A stretch of DNA of 64,000 bases from Gonatopus flavifemur (lineage: Eukaryota; Arthropoda; Insecta; Hymenoptera; Dryinidae), in assembly GCA_018340375.1 (NCBI GenBank), contig JAFFJZ010000042.1, positions 434,001-498,000 on the forward strand. The letters are read 5' to 3'. This document shows, one piece after another, positions 22,242 to 32,862 of this stretch. Each line of letters begins with the position of its first letter. Position 1 is the first letter of the stretch. The notes under the pieces are model-generated. The model ran no database searches, had not been told where the DNA came from, and saw only the letters and a program-made list of their open reading frames with translations. A program made the position numbers and the translations under genes.

Positions 22242-22401
22242 AACAATACTGGATATAGTTGATAAATACCATGTATCGATGAACAATATTGGATGTAGTT
22301 GATCGATACCATGTATTCATGAACAATATTGGATACAGTTGATCGATGCCATGGATCGATGAACAAAATTGGATATAATTGACCGATACCACATATCCTT
22401 G
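22242..22401 (+). repeat. 40-bp tandem repeat, 4 units (mirrored in other arm)
   Basis: Units start with AACAATA/AACAAAA at 22,242, 22,282, 22,322 and 22,362, exactly 40 bp apart. Each contains TTGATCGATACCATG or a variant. The inverse array lies at about 24,937-25,095 in the opposite arm. Confidence 0.9.
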
Positions 22402-23337
22402 TAGAAGATCATATTTAGGTTGTTTGAACTGTATATATGAACCTTAATGTTGATTTTATTTATGGAAATTGCAATTGTAGATCTCTTTCAATTTCATAAA
22501 ACTATTTTGAATTAAATCTTACGAAAGCTTTTCAAATTGATATTTCAGTACTGGATGTACTATACTGAAAATCATTTCAGTTCTTTGGGTTGATTTTTGA
22601 TAAAAGAGTTTGTTTTTTGTGATTTATTGAGTTATACAAACAATTCTTACAAAACTCCAGTAATTTCACACTTTTGAATCATGAAACATTTATTTATTCT
22701 GATACATAGTTTAAAGTGTTTTGTCTTTTCAGATACCCAAGAACGTTTCGAACAAAACATTTTATTCTAAGTATCTACATTTCATTGAAAACATGTCATT
22801 CAATGGAATATTTTGATCACAGTCTGCTTGTATTGTAAGAGTTCCTTTCAGATTCATATACTCTTACTAAAATACATTGAAAATCTGAATTATTCTTCGA
22901 CTTATTCTCTTTTCATGGGCTTTTTTAATGGTTCATGTATATGTTTATTAATCGTATAACACTAATATACAGCTATCCAATTGCAGTGTAAAATATAACA
23001 CCTTTTCATGTATCCATCTCATATATCTGTGGCCTGTGGCCTTCATTATAAAACATTCAGTGTATCTTGTTTATGTTAGGTTGAATTATGTATAATAATT
23101 TCATTAATTGTGATAAATGTTCGAAACATAATGAATGTTCCACAGTAAACGGTACAGATGTATGAGATGTATACATGAAAAGGTGTTATATTTTACAATG
23201 CAATTGGATAGTTGTATATTAGTGTTATACGATTGATAAACATATACATAAACCATTAAAAAAGCCCATGAAAAGAGAATGAGTCAAAGAATAATCCAGA
23301 TTTTCAATGTATTTTAGTAAGAGTATATGAATCTGAA

Positions 23338-24469
23338 GGAAGAAAAGGAAAATGCAGAAAAGATGGAATTTGAAGAACCTCAAGCAAAAACAAACATATG
23401 AGGCATTCGAGAAAATGTTGGATGAAAAATTGGGAGATCAAAAAGAGAAAGACTTGGGAATAGAGAGGAGATGGACAAAGATGAAGGGGAATATAAGAGA
23501 ATGTGCGGATAAGATTTTGAAGAATGATGGAGTAGAAGCTAAAAACCCATGGATAACGGGAGAAATTTTAGAATTGATAAATGAAAGAAGAAAATACAAG
23601 AATATTGATAGCCAAGAAGGCCAGCAACGATACAAATCATTGAGAAATAAAATAATAAGAGAATCAAGGAAAGCAAAAGAACAGTGGTTAGAAGAGAAAT
23701 GTCGGGAAATAGAAATAAGATTGCATTTAGGAAAAATAGATGAAGCATATAGGATTATTAAAAGATTTTTCGGACAAATGAAATCTAGAAGCAATAAGAT
23801 TAGAAACTCTCTAGGACGACAATTGATAAAAACGGAAGAGAAAATAGAACAGTGGATCAATCATTTGGAAGACTTGTATAGAGGAAACGATGATATAGCA
23901 CTATTAGAGAAGGAGGAGGATGTAGATGAGGAAGAATTGGGAGATTCGATATTGAGACCAGAATCCGACAAGGCTTTGAAAGAATTGAAAAATAATAAAG
24001 CGCCAGGCATAGATGGCATAAGTGCGGACCTTATAAAAGCCTCCAGTGAAGGAACTCGCGACGCACTGTTTGAATTGATTAGAGATATGTACGAAAAAGG
24101 AGAAGTACCGGAAGATTTCCAAAAGAATAAAATTGTCGCTATCCCGAAAAAACAAGGGGCAGACAAATGCGAGAACTACAGAACGATCAGTTTAACTTCA
24201 CATGCTTCGAAAATACTGACCAAAATTATATACAGGAGGATGGAAAATAAAATAGAGAGTAGATTGGCAGAGGATCAGTTTGGTTTTAGAAAAAATAGGG
24301 GAACGCGAGAAGCAATCTTAGCACTCAGGGCAGTAATGAAGCAAATGAAGCAAATCGTACAAGACAAGGGATGTAGTAGATATGTAGAAATTAAACGTTT
24401 GGCGGATAATAGACAGGGGTGGAGGGTTTCATCGAACCAGTCGTAAGACTGATTACTTCATGATGATGA
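23338..24469 (+). mobile_element. RTE-like retrotransposon copy 1, 5'-truncated, internally deleted
   Basis: Flanked by an ~11-bp duplication ATGAATCTGAA (23,327-23,337 and about 24,469-24,479). The 364-codon ORF at 23,352-24,446 covers the linker between endonuclease and RT, and the start of RT: NNKAPGIDGISADLIK, NYRTISLTSHASKIL and DQFGFRKNRGT. After ALRAVM it jumps to KQIVQDKG, which in the copy at 38,149-40,127 lies about 1 kb further on. The palm motifs, including FADD, are therefore deleted. The 3' end is a TGATGATGA tail, typical of RTE-type elements. Very similar to copy 2, so one family. RT clade placement is from remembered motifs. Confidence 0.85.
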
Positions 24470-25359
24470 TGAATCTGAAAGGAACTCTTACAATACAAGC
24501 AGACTGTGATCAAAATATTCCATTGAATGACATGTTTTCAATGAAATGTAGATACTCAGAATGTAATGTTTTGTTTGGAACGTTCTTGGGTATCTGAAAA
24601 GACAAAACACTTCAAACTATTTATCAGAATAAATAAATGTTTCATGATTCAAAAGTGTAAAATTACTGGAGTTTTGTAAAAATTGTTTGTATAACTCAAT
24701 AAATCACAAAAAACAAACTCTTTTATCAAAAATCAACCCAAAGAACTGAAATGATTTTCAGTATAGTACATCCAGTACTGAAATATCAATTTGAAAAGCT
24801 TTCGTAAGATTTAATTCAAAATAGTTTTATGAAATTGAAAGAGATCTACAATTGCAATTTCCATAAATAAAATCAACATTAAGGTTCATATATACAGTTC
24901 AAACAACCTAAATATGATCTTCTACAAGGATATGTGGTATCGGTCAATTATATCCAATTTTGTTCATCGATCCATGGCATCGATCAACTGTATCCAATAT
25001 TGTTCATGAATACATGGTATCGATCAACTACATCCAATATTGTTCATCGATACATGGTATTTATCAACTATATCCAGTATTGTTTATTGTGACAGGGTAT
25101 ACTCACTATTGTTCATAAATACATGGTATCACACACAGTGACTCAGATATGCGGTATTGATTAATGACACCTAGGATTATCAATTATTAGTATGATACAG
25201 AACTAAAGGTATTCCAAATCAGCACAATCACTTTCAATAAGGAAATTCTGTAAGTCTCCAAGAGAATGAAATAATGATCTTGAAAGTAAACAAAAATTTT
25301 GATGAATATTCAAACCCAAGCATTGCAAGACATAGAAAATCTGAGCATCGATTTAATAT

Positions 25360-26392
25360 GAATAAGCTGGGATATTTTACTCTAAGACAGGTGATATTTT
25401 AATTCACAAATAGGTGAAGTATAATTCACTCTCTACTTACGAGTGATACTTTTCATTCTAGTTTGAAAAGTGGAGAGATTCACTCTACTGAAGTGATCTT
25501 GTCACTCTTGGAGAGTGAAAGTGCTAATGCATTTTACATTGAGAGTGGAAATTTCACTCTTAGAAATTTAGGGGGTATACTGTAGTAATAACTACAACTC
25601 TTCACTTAGAATATAGATGCAATTAAGAGAAATTACCTCTCGAGTCTTGAAATGAATAAAAACTTATTTGCACTTATGAATCATGCCGATATTGTTGCTC
25701 AATCCCTACTCATTTTCAAAGTTAATCCATCAAAAATGTCGTCTTTTCTGATAAAAAGTGCGAGGAACATTTTATTCAATCCAAGATTGAAAAGCTCATG
25801 TCTCTTAATCCAATTTATACCTGGAGTGAATACTTGTAATTATCAGTAGAGAAGATTTTACTCTATTATTATTAATTAGTTCAGATTATCAAATACTGAT
25901 GAGTAACTCATTAGTTTGTCCCAATCAATGCTAGTTGAATCCAACTTATCAGTTATTGACTAGCCCCTCGCTAGTTTTTCCTAATTAGTTCTTCTTTCTT
26001 AGTGCCTCATCGGTCATAGGAAAGAACTTGTAACATTTCTATCAGGGCTACTCTAAGACAGAGGAATAAAGTGCATCGAATTCAGAAAATTTACTTCACG
26101 AATAGATAATTTGAGCGATGGATTAAGCTGAGATCATGAATTAGAATCCGAATTTCAATTCGCACGCTTGAATGTCGTTTTAAATAAGGGGGAGGCACGT
26201 TGCATTCTGTTCTCCAAAAAATATGAAATGACTTCTTGTTCTGAGAAAATGAACCATGTAAAACTCGTTACGAAGAGGAAAAAAACTAGATGAGTTTGAT
26301 GACTAAAGAACAATAAGCAAAACTCTAAGCGAGAGCCGGTTGCACAAGTGATACGAAAAAAAATAGCGTAGATATACAAGACGAGAACCAAA
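25360..26392. other. intergenic with clustered GAGTGA/TCACTC motifs
   Basis: At 25,400-25,560 TCACTC and GAGTGA alternate many times (imperfect hairpins). TACTCTAAGACAG occurs in direct orientation near 25,376 and 26,047. No supported gene; the 65- and 78-codon ORFs have no recognisable content. Confidence 0.4.
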
Positions 26393-27220
26393 CACGGTGC
26401 TCTAGAAGCAGCGATAGGTATGTCAAAAATGTGTCAACAAACGGGATGCGGGGTCATATTCGGCGTAATTTACAGATTGAAAATCCGTTTGAAATGAAAT
26501 CCTAACGGTAGCCGTTCTCCAGATATCGATGAATACATTTTCGTTAATTTGACATTGGATCTGATAAGGCAAGAAACACGTCTTCATCATATTACAGTGG
26601 TTAATTCCAGCTCAAAATGCCCGTGTGAACATGTTTTGGGGGAGATTGGATATATGAATCATTGTAAATTATTATCTCGTTATCTTGTTTATATGCGATA
26701 GGTGAAAAAAGGGTGAATAGACAGTAGGCAGGAAAAAAACGCAAATACTAGTATGTATTTTAGTCGTGCTGTATTTTCTTGAAGTACTCTGCCTTTGAAA
26801 GATTCAATTTATCAGTTGATAAATAAATAAACAGTATTCGAAATGATAAAACCCGAGTCGAAATACAAATACGGTTTTGGAACTTATTATCAGGTTCAAA
26901 TTGAATTGCCTTCGTACTGGTTTAGTCCACTTTATGCAACTTCTATATCGACATTTGATGAATATAAATCTTGAAAACTATATTCAGACCACTTAACCCA
27001 CAATAATTCAAAGCTTTGCTAGTCCAGGGAGTACAAAATAACTAATTAGTCATACTCATAATTACTTGTCAATAATAAAGATTTCAAACACACTGAAGAA
27101 ATGTGTAGTGCTGATAACAATGGTATAGATATTAAGACCAGAAGTTGTGTTGTGATACCTACATTCTGACCTAAATTTCGATTTGGAATCAATCGTATCG
27201 TCATTCTAACCATAGGTTTT

Positions 27221-27727
27221 TTGCATTGTAGTGAAAGAGCAACTCATTTTACGATAACAAAGATAACTGAAGCATATCTACAACGGGTTGATAGTGTGTT
27301 TTATTTTGACAACAAACTAGATTCTTCTTGTTTTCGTATAGGGATTCATGTAGTGAATATATGCTCAACACATTCAGCAAATGAAGTTACAATGAATTAT
27401 TTAAAATGTCCACATGAAGACAATAGAAAAAAAGTGTGTGCACCTTGTGGTGAGAAAATTTCGTTCGAGAAAAAAAGGCCAGAACAATTTCTTATAACAG
27501 AAAAACATGAGCAGCTTATGAAAACTTTACACACTCCTGCCTTTAGTCCTCAGGATTCAAGGTTTCCATTGAGCATATGCGCAACGTGTCGTATCACACA
27601 TTTGGAGCATGAGAGAATGAATTACAGGAGACCCTTGCAAAAGATGCCAAATTGCAATGATATTATTTTACCAAAAGGAACTAGATCTAATGAGCTCATG
27701 AGCGCATATGCTCAATGGAAATCTTGA
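27221..27727 (+). CDS. cysteine-rich ORF of unknown function (left-arm copy)
   Basis: 168 codons, nominally from a TTG codon; the first ATG is at residue 58 (TMNYLKCPHED). The recognisable part is a zinc-ligand-like pattern: CPHEDNRKKVCAPCGEKI, then FPLSICATCRITHLEH. This resembles short Cys/His-rich proteins that recur near DDE transposases and in multi-copy arthropod families. I do not know its function. The C-terminal part, from ATCRITHLEH onward, lies in the palindrome spacer and exists once. The first part is duplicated in inverse at 27,702-28,182. It is likely an exon fragment of a larger gene captured or generated by a transposon, not an intact gene. Confidence 0.4.
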   Translation: MHCSERATHFTITKITEAYLQRVDSVFYFDNKLDSSCFRIGIHVVNICSTHSANEVTMNYLKCPHEDNRKKVCAPCGEKISFEKKRPEQFLITEKHEQLMKTLHTPAFSPQDSRFPLSICATCRITHLEHERMNYRRPLQKMPNCNDIILPKGTRSNELMSAYAQWKS

Positions 27728-28182
27728 ATCCTGAAGACTGGAGGCAGGAGTGTGTGAATTTTTGATAAGCTGCTCATGTTTTTCTGTTACAAGAAATTGT
27801 TCTGGCCTTTTTTTTCCGAACGAAATTTTCTTACCACAAGGTGCACACACTTTTTTTCTATTGTCTTTATGTGGACATTTCAAATGATTCATTGTAACTT
27901 GAATTGTTAATGCGTTGAGCATATATTCACTACATGAATCCCTATACGAAAACAAGAGGAATCTAGTTTGTTGTCAAAATAAAACACACTATCAACCCGT
28001 TGTAGATATGCTTCAGTTATCTTTGTTATCGTAAAATGAGTTGCTCTTTCACTACAATGCAAAAAACCTATGGTTAGAATGACGATACGATTGATTTCAA
28101 ACCGAAATTTAGGTGAGAATGTAGGTATCACAGCACAACTTCTGGTCTTAATATCTATACCATTGTTATCAGCACTACACAT
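27702..28182 (-). pseudogene. inverse, broken copy of the cysteine-rich ORF
   Basis: Minus-strand mirror of the left-arm copy. Reading is split between two frames, upstream through 28,182-27,907 and CPHKDNRKKVCAPCGKKI downstream to 27,702. A one-base length difference just before the CPH motif separates the frames. It ends at the palindrome centre after FPLSICA. Most codons match the left-arm copy, with substitutions such as K for E and V for I. Confidence 0.6.
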
Positions 28183-28426
28183 TTCTTCAGTGTGTTTGAA
28201 ATCATTATTATTGACAAGTAATTATGAGTATGACTAATTAGTTATTTTTTACTCCCTGGACTAGCAAAGCTTTGAATTATTGTGAGTTAAGTGGTCTGAA
28301 TATAGTTTTAAAGATTTATATTTATCAAATGTCGATATAGAAGTTGCATAAAGTGGACTAAACCAGTACGAAGGCAATTCAATTTGAACCTGATAATGAG
28401 TTCCAAAACCGTATTTGTATTTCGAC

Positions 28427-28573
28427 CAGCGTTGCCAGTATTCCCTAGAAAAATCTTCAGCATCTGATGATTGGTTATTTCTTGTACAACCGGCCAATCA
28501 TATTTACAATTTGAAAAGAAATGACCAATGCCAAAAAATCTGAAGATTTTTCTAGGGAATACTGGCATCACTG
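28427..28573. mobile_element. hAT-type MITE, 147 bp, ATTTCGAC duplication
   Basis: Ends CAGCGTTGCCAGTATTCCC on the left and, inverse, CAGTGATGCCAGTATTCCC on the right, continuing with TAGAAAAATCTTCAG. An exact 8-bp duplication ATTTCGAC lies at 28,419-28,426 and 28,574-28,581. The uninterrupted sister sequence in the left palindrome arm (about 26,853) shows one copy of the site and confirms the boundaries. Confidence 0.93.
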
Positions 28574-29043
28574 ATTTCGACTCGGGTTTTATCATTTCGA
28601 ATACTGTTTATTTATTTATCAACTGATAAATTGAATCTTTCAATGGCAGAGTACTTCAAGAAAATACAGCACGAATAAAATACATACTAGTATCTGCGTT
28701 TTTTTCCTGACTACTGTCTATTCACCCTTTTTTTCACCTATCGCATACAAACAAGATAACGAAATAATAATTTACAATGATTTATATATCCAATCTTCCC
28801 CAAAACATGTTCACATGGGTATTTTGAGCTGGAATTCACCACTGTAATATGATGAAGACGTGTTTCTTGCCTTATCAGATCCAATATAAAATTAACGAAA
28901 ATGTACTTACCGATATCTGGGGAACGGCTACAGTTAGGATTTCATTTCAAACGGATTTTCAACCTGTAAATCACGCCGAATATGACCCCGCATCCCGTTT
29001 GTTGACACATTTTTGACATACCTATCGCTGCTTTTAGAGCACC

Positions 29044-30384
29044 GTGCACTCATGTATATTCGGATGTGAAAACGCTGAAAATCTACTAACTGTCTCAAAA
29101 AAGATCCGCCGGAAGTTACTCACGAAGTATAAGTTTCATGCTAAATACAATTCTCGCATGTGTAACGAACACATTATGGTTTCGAACTACTGGTGTCTTG
29201 TGAAGCAAATCACAACTGAAGTGAGCATTGAGGAAATGGAAACTGTCACTGATCTTCTATTTCAATATTATAATGATTCAGAGGAGAACCGGAAAGTTGT
29301 ATTCAATATTGATAATCTAGATTCTATTGATGACGTAGTGTTCAAGAATTTGTTTGCCTATGGAAAAGAAGATTTTCAAAAGATTTGTAGCTATGCAGAA
29401 ACTTCTTCACCCGTCCACATTGCTGTTTTCCTGTGTAAGTTACGGACTGCCCTTCCCAATCCGAACTTAGCGTTTTTATTTGGAGTTTGTCAGCATACAA
29501 TATCTCACTATATGTGTTCAGCAAGGCAGAACCCGCTTGACAATTCCGTCCCCCTTTTGATCAATACCAATGATCGTTCACTTTTGATCGCTCACAATAC
29601 TCCAATGGCCAGAACGTTATTTGACGTTCCAGCTGACAAGGGCTGTATAATTTTTGATGCTACTTATCGTCTGGCTCAAAAATCTAAGAACTATGCTGGC
29701 CAGGAACAATCATGGAGTGAACAAAAAAAGATGCCCTCAGTTGAACCCAGGGTAGGCTGTTCACCAGATGGTTATATTTCATTTGTCATTGGACGATTTG
29801 ATGCAACTCATAGTGATGCCACAATATTGAAATATTGTTCCACCCAATACGTCGACACAATGGACCTAATTCATGGAGGTGATACAATTCTGGTTGATCG
29901 AGGGCTTAGGGATGTTATCGGTTTCTTGGAAAATAAAGGCTCACGTGTATTCAGTCCTGGACTAGGACAGCTTGAAACGAACGGAGCTAATATGTTACGA
30001 TTTGTTACCAAGGGCAGATGGGTAATTGAAGAAGTTTTTGGACGTTCAAAACAAAAATTCAGGATATTTTCCATTCCCGCTCATAACACCACTTTGATGC
30101 ATGACAAAGAATCGATGCTTATCACCTTGAGTCTTCCTAATTCATTTCATCAAACAATTTTCAGTGACGAAACTCATCAGGACATTGCAAAAATTATGAA
30201 ATCACGACTGAATATCCAGAACCATTTGGAAAACATTGTTGAAGACTTCAATTCAACACAGGTTAAGGCATCGTTTTTAGGATTAGAATATACCAATATT
30301 GATAACGAGGAAAACAATAAAAAACTAGGATTCCCTCAACTGACTTTGGATGATCTGTACAATTCGAGTCTTGCACCTTACTAA
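29044..30384 (+). CDS. DDE_Tnp_4-type transposase (IS5/ISL2EU-like) with C2CH-like N-terminus
   Basis: 446 codons; the nominal start is GTG, so the true start is probably in an upstream exon (first ATG at 29,158). The N-terminus has CIFGC, then after about 40 residues RMCNEH, a THAP-like C-x3-C..C-x2-H spacing. The catalytic domain shows IIFDATYRL (D205), a KSKNYAGQ..SWSEQKKMPSVEPRVG block, PDGYISFVIG, ILVDRGLRDVIGFLENKG (D285) and RWVIEEVFGRSKQKF (E329/E330). This is the usual D-D-E layout of DDE_Tnp_4 proteins found in Harbinger/ISL2EU-type elements. The predicted role is cut-and-paste transposition in the nucleus. No in-frame stop interrupts it. Matching element ends were not found. The gene starts exactly where the large palindrome ends. 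Confidence 0.8.
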   Translation: MHSCIFGCENAENLLTVSKKIRRKLLTKYKFHAKYNSRMCNEHIMVSNYWCLVKQITTEVSIEEMETVTDLLFQYYNDSEENRKVVFNIDNLDSIDDVVFKNLFAYGKEDFQKICSYAETSSPVHIAVFLCKLRTALPNPNLAFLFGVCQHTISHYMCSARQNPLDNSVPLLINTNDRSLLIAHNTPMARTLFDVPADKGCIIFDATYRLAQKSKNYAGQEQSWSEQKKMPSVEPRVGCSPDGYISFVIGRFDATHSDATILKYCSTQYVDTMDLIHGGDTILVDRGLRDVIGFLENKGSRVFSPGLGQLETNGANMLRFVTKGRWVIEEVFGRSKQKFRIFSIPAHNTTLMHDKESMLITLSLPNSFHQTIFSDETHQDIAKIMKSRLNIQNHLENIVEDFNSTQVKASFLGLEYTNIDNEENNKKLGFPQLTLDDLYNSSLAPY

Positions 30385-31424
30385 TTAAAGAATGCGATGT
30401 CTTATCACGCTGACCATACTACGGACGGTATATCTTTGGTGAATAAGTATGATGCGAAACCCAAACACCCTACAGCTGTGCTAAAATACGAAAAATATGG
30501 CATACGAATTGGAGAAGCTTATTAGTCAAGGGTTATATGAAGTCACGGTACCGCAGTACCAAACATCATCATATTTTTGTACTAGTGGATAAACAAAAGC
30601 AAGCACGGGAGTCGATTGTAGAATATTTTCGTACCTGTGCAAGTGGTGCTAGGACTGCTGGTTGTTGTAGTCATATTATGACGATTGTTTGGTTTTTCTG
30701 TTACGCGGTTACGCTCAATATAAGAACATACGTTCACCTAATCCTAATGCGTGTGAAATATCTATCACAATACCTGAAGAATCAAAATAGAATGGAATGA
30801 TCTGCAGGTTACAGACAACAATCCCGAAACCCGAAACCTTGACACACACACACACACACACACAAATCAATCGGCCTTTTTCAGGGCCACATGATGTTTA
30901 AAATTCGATCGCGCAACCTCCTCGTGATACACACTGATGCCGACGGTACCTGTAAAAACAAACGATCCTGAGAACAATCAAAGATTGAGATCTCTTTATG
31001 GAGTTCCATAAAATTTGGGTTTTCGATGATTCATATTCCTGCAAACCGATTTACAAATATTTTACGAAGAATGCTTAGAAGTTTATGGGAATTCATTTTT
31101 TCCTGAGGTTCACGTAAGGTTTCTATGAGATCATTAGGGGGGTTCTTATTCACCTGTGCTGTTATGACCACACTGGTTGAGATGAAGCGTATACACGAAG
31201 CGCAATGGAAGCGCATACGAAGCGAAAAATGTTTCAATTTCCTCTTCGTAAAGCGTGTGATGCCCGCTTGCTGTAAAATGATGAAATCATACCTTCCATA
31301 TACGCTTCATAATCTCTCGATCCCGTTTCACACACGCTTCATGTAAAGTCATAGTAAGTTCCATTAAGCATATGCAAATCATATCTATTCTGACTTCAAA
31401 TAATATCTCCAAACAATTTATGCC
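30385..31424. other. intergenic with (AC)n microsatellite
   Basis: An (AC)11-type tract at 30,842-30,863. Between 31,175 and 31,345, GAAGCG/CGCTTC motifs recur in both orientations, as also seen near 42,670-42,900 and 43,730-43,850. No gene. Confidence 0.45.
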
Positions 31425-31429
31425 AACGA

Positions 31430-31500
31430 CGATTCATGGCTCAGTGGATAAACCCCTGGTCTACCATGGTGAAAGTTATCGGTTGGATTCTCGCTATGGT
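31430..31500 (+). ncRNA. tRNA-like Pol III promoter (SINE head or tRNA pseudogene)
   Basis: A-box-like TGGCTCAGTGG at 31,437-31,447 fits TRGYNNARNGG. A B-box-like GGTTGGATTCT at 31,481-31,491 fits GGTTCGANTCC with one or two mismatches. They start 44 bp apart, as in tRNA genes. The acceptor stem does not pair well, so a functional tRNA is unlikely. A tRNA-derived SINE head or decayed tRNA is the better reading. Confidence 0.5.
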
Positions 31501-31617
31501 GTGCGATTTTTTTATTCAAGTTTCATGAATTTTATACACCTCCTCCGTTCCAATTCCCTCTTCACATGCTCTTTGTATCTCTCCCATTCAAGCTCTGTAT
31601 ACTTTTCATTATCGTTT

Positions 31618-31660
31618 CGGTTACCCTCCAACATACGTTCCGGTTACCCTCCAACATACG
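31618..31660. repeat. two tandem 23-bp units
   Basis: CGGTTACCCTCCAACATACG occurs twice, 23 bp apart. Confidence 0.7.
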
Positions 31661-32218
31661 CTTCGTTTACTCTTCCTTCTTGCTTCCATTTCCACCAGGG
31701 CATTTTCGATGAGGGAATCCAATGAGTAAGTGTATCCAAATTGTTCACAAGCCTACAGCATCCCTCACTTGGACCGTGCTCTCCAATCCAACCAATGCAA
31801 ATATTATGCGAATACTTTTGAACATTCAATTTTTTTATCATTGTCCCACATAAAACCTATGTTTCAACTGTTTTGTTTTCAATTCAGAATGACTTTGATG
31901 GATTTCATCATGGTAATAATAATCATAATATGAATGGAAATTATAACTTCTGTTCATGTCTATCAGTATACTGATTCCAAGCGAAATAGTGAATTTCAGC
32001 CGACATACTCAATTTCCATAACTTCATCAAGCTATTTCTTGAAAACTGGAAGTCAACTCAACGTAAAAATTTTTTCTGATTCATGTCTCATAATTACTTA
32101 TGATTTTACACAACTATTGGTTTCAATATCAAGGGAGTCAAAATAGGCTGAAAATCACCGTCTTTTGTGGTCTTTCTGGCACATGACATTCTCTTTTAAT
32201 TCCAATTTCTCTACCCAT
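31661..32218. other. intergenic, no gene recognised
   Basis: A+T-rich sequence; the short ORFs have no recognisable content. Confidence 0.4.
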
Positions 32219-32326
32219 ACAGCACAAAACGTCTCAGTCATGTCTCAGAATATTGCTGCAATGTTGTAATGCCTCTGTGATGTCGTAGCGATATTCTAAG
32301 ATGTTCTGGAGACTTTTATGCTGTGT
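32219..32326. mobile_element. MITE-like, ACAGCAC ends
   Basis: Begins ACAGCACAAAACGTCTCAG and ends with GCTGTGT. The start shares CATACAGCAC..TCTCAGTMATGTCTCA with the element at 32,863-33,213. Confidence 0.5.
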
Positions 32327-32559
32327 GAGTATGACTTAATTTTTTATTCATACTCATTTTATACATTATATGTGAATTCAACACCTTGAATTTATCTTGA
32401 TTTGCATACTTTTTGTACTAAGATTGAAAAATTTGCACGTCTGCATTGGTTTATCAACTAACATGAGGTTCATTAACTCAATGTTTTTTCAAATTGAATG
32501 AACCAGGATCATGGTAATGGAAGGCATGAATTTCGTTTTGTTTCCATGCAGGATGTTGA

Positions 32560-32750
32560 TGAATATCAATCCTCTTCGCATCTGATGCATAAATTTGTGT
32601 TATATCCACAGTGCTTCTGTCTTTTCTTCATTTTCTTTCAACGCGACCTAATGGTCATGATGGTAAGTGACATACAGATGTTATGTACATCTGTGTCCTT
32701 ATTGCTTTTTCTCCATCTACCAGTGATTCTGTTCGATCCACGAGTCAAAT
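32560..32750. repeat. dispersed copy of the 35.8-36.6 kb repeat unit
   Basis: Carries the TATCCACAGTGCTTCTG, CTTTTCTTCATTT and CATACAGATGTTATGT series also found at 35,800-36,300 and, inverse, at 40,480-40,600. Confidence 0.5.
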
Positions 32751-32862
32751 AGATAAAATCGATACAAAGTGCGGTTGTTCGAAATAAAGACACGGTTGCC
32801 GTGGATCCACGCCGGATCATTGGGATCGGTAATCGATCGGTGAAGAGAATGAACATACCCAT

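Larger units (their letters stand above)
21967..25359. repeat. large foldback, ~1.07-kb arms, ~120-bp spacer, RTE inside
   Basis: The left arm 21,967-23,030 is the inverse of the right arm, which lies at 23,154-23,337 and resumes at 24,470-25,359. The spacer at 23,031-23,153 is unpaired. Check points: AGTTTGTTTTTTGTGATTTA (22,609) against its inverse near 24,705, and ATATTAAATCGA (21,968) against TCGATTTAATAT (25,348). The right arm is interrupted by an RTE-like insertion. Each arm contains a 40-bp tandem array. No coding capacity of its own was seen. Confidence 0.85.
26393..29046. repeat. large inverted duplication, ~1.19-kb arms, 119-bp spacer
   Basis: The left arm 26,393-27,582 and the right arm 27,702-29,046 are inverse copies. 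The outer ends read CACGGTGCTCTAGAAGCAGC and its inverse; the inner ends GAGCATATGCGC and GCGCATATGCTC. The right arm is longer because it contains a 147-bp hAT MITE plus its duplication. Each arm contains one copy of a cysteine-rich coding sequence, arranged head-to-head towards the centre. The right outer end abuts the transposase ORF at 29,044. The outer flanks are unrelated to each other. Confidence 0.85.

Noticed and set aside
22242..22401. CRISPR-like array (regular 40-bp period)
   Set aside because: The units are contiguous near-identical tandem repeats without unique spacers, in eukaryotic DNA.
23438..24166. Minus-strand Ser/Phe/Leu-rich ORFs opposite the RTE copies
   Set aside because: Antisense shadows of the Lys/Glu-rich reverse transcriptase frame. 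The same shadows recur at 38,323-38,826.
31372..31725. 117-codon ORF
   Set aside because: Ser/Phe-rich chance translation. It crosses a tRNA-like sequence and a 23-bp tandem repeat.
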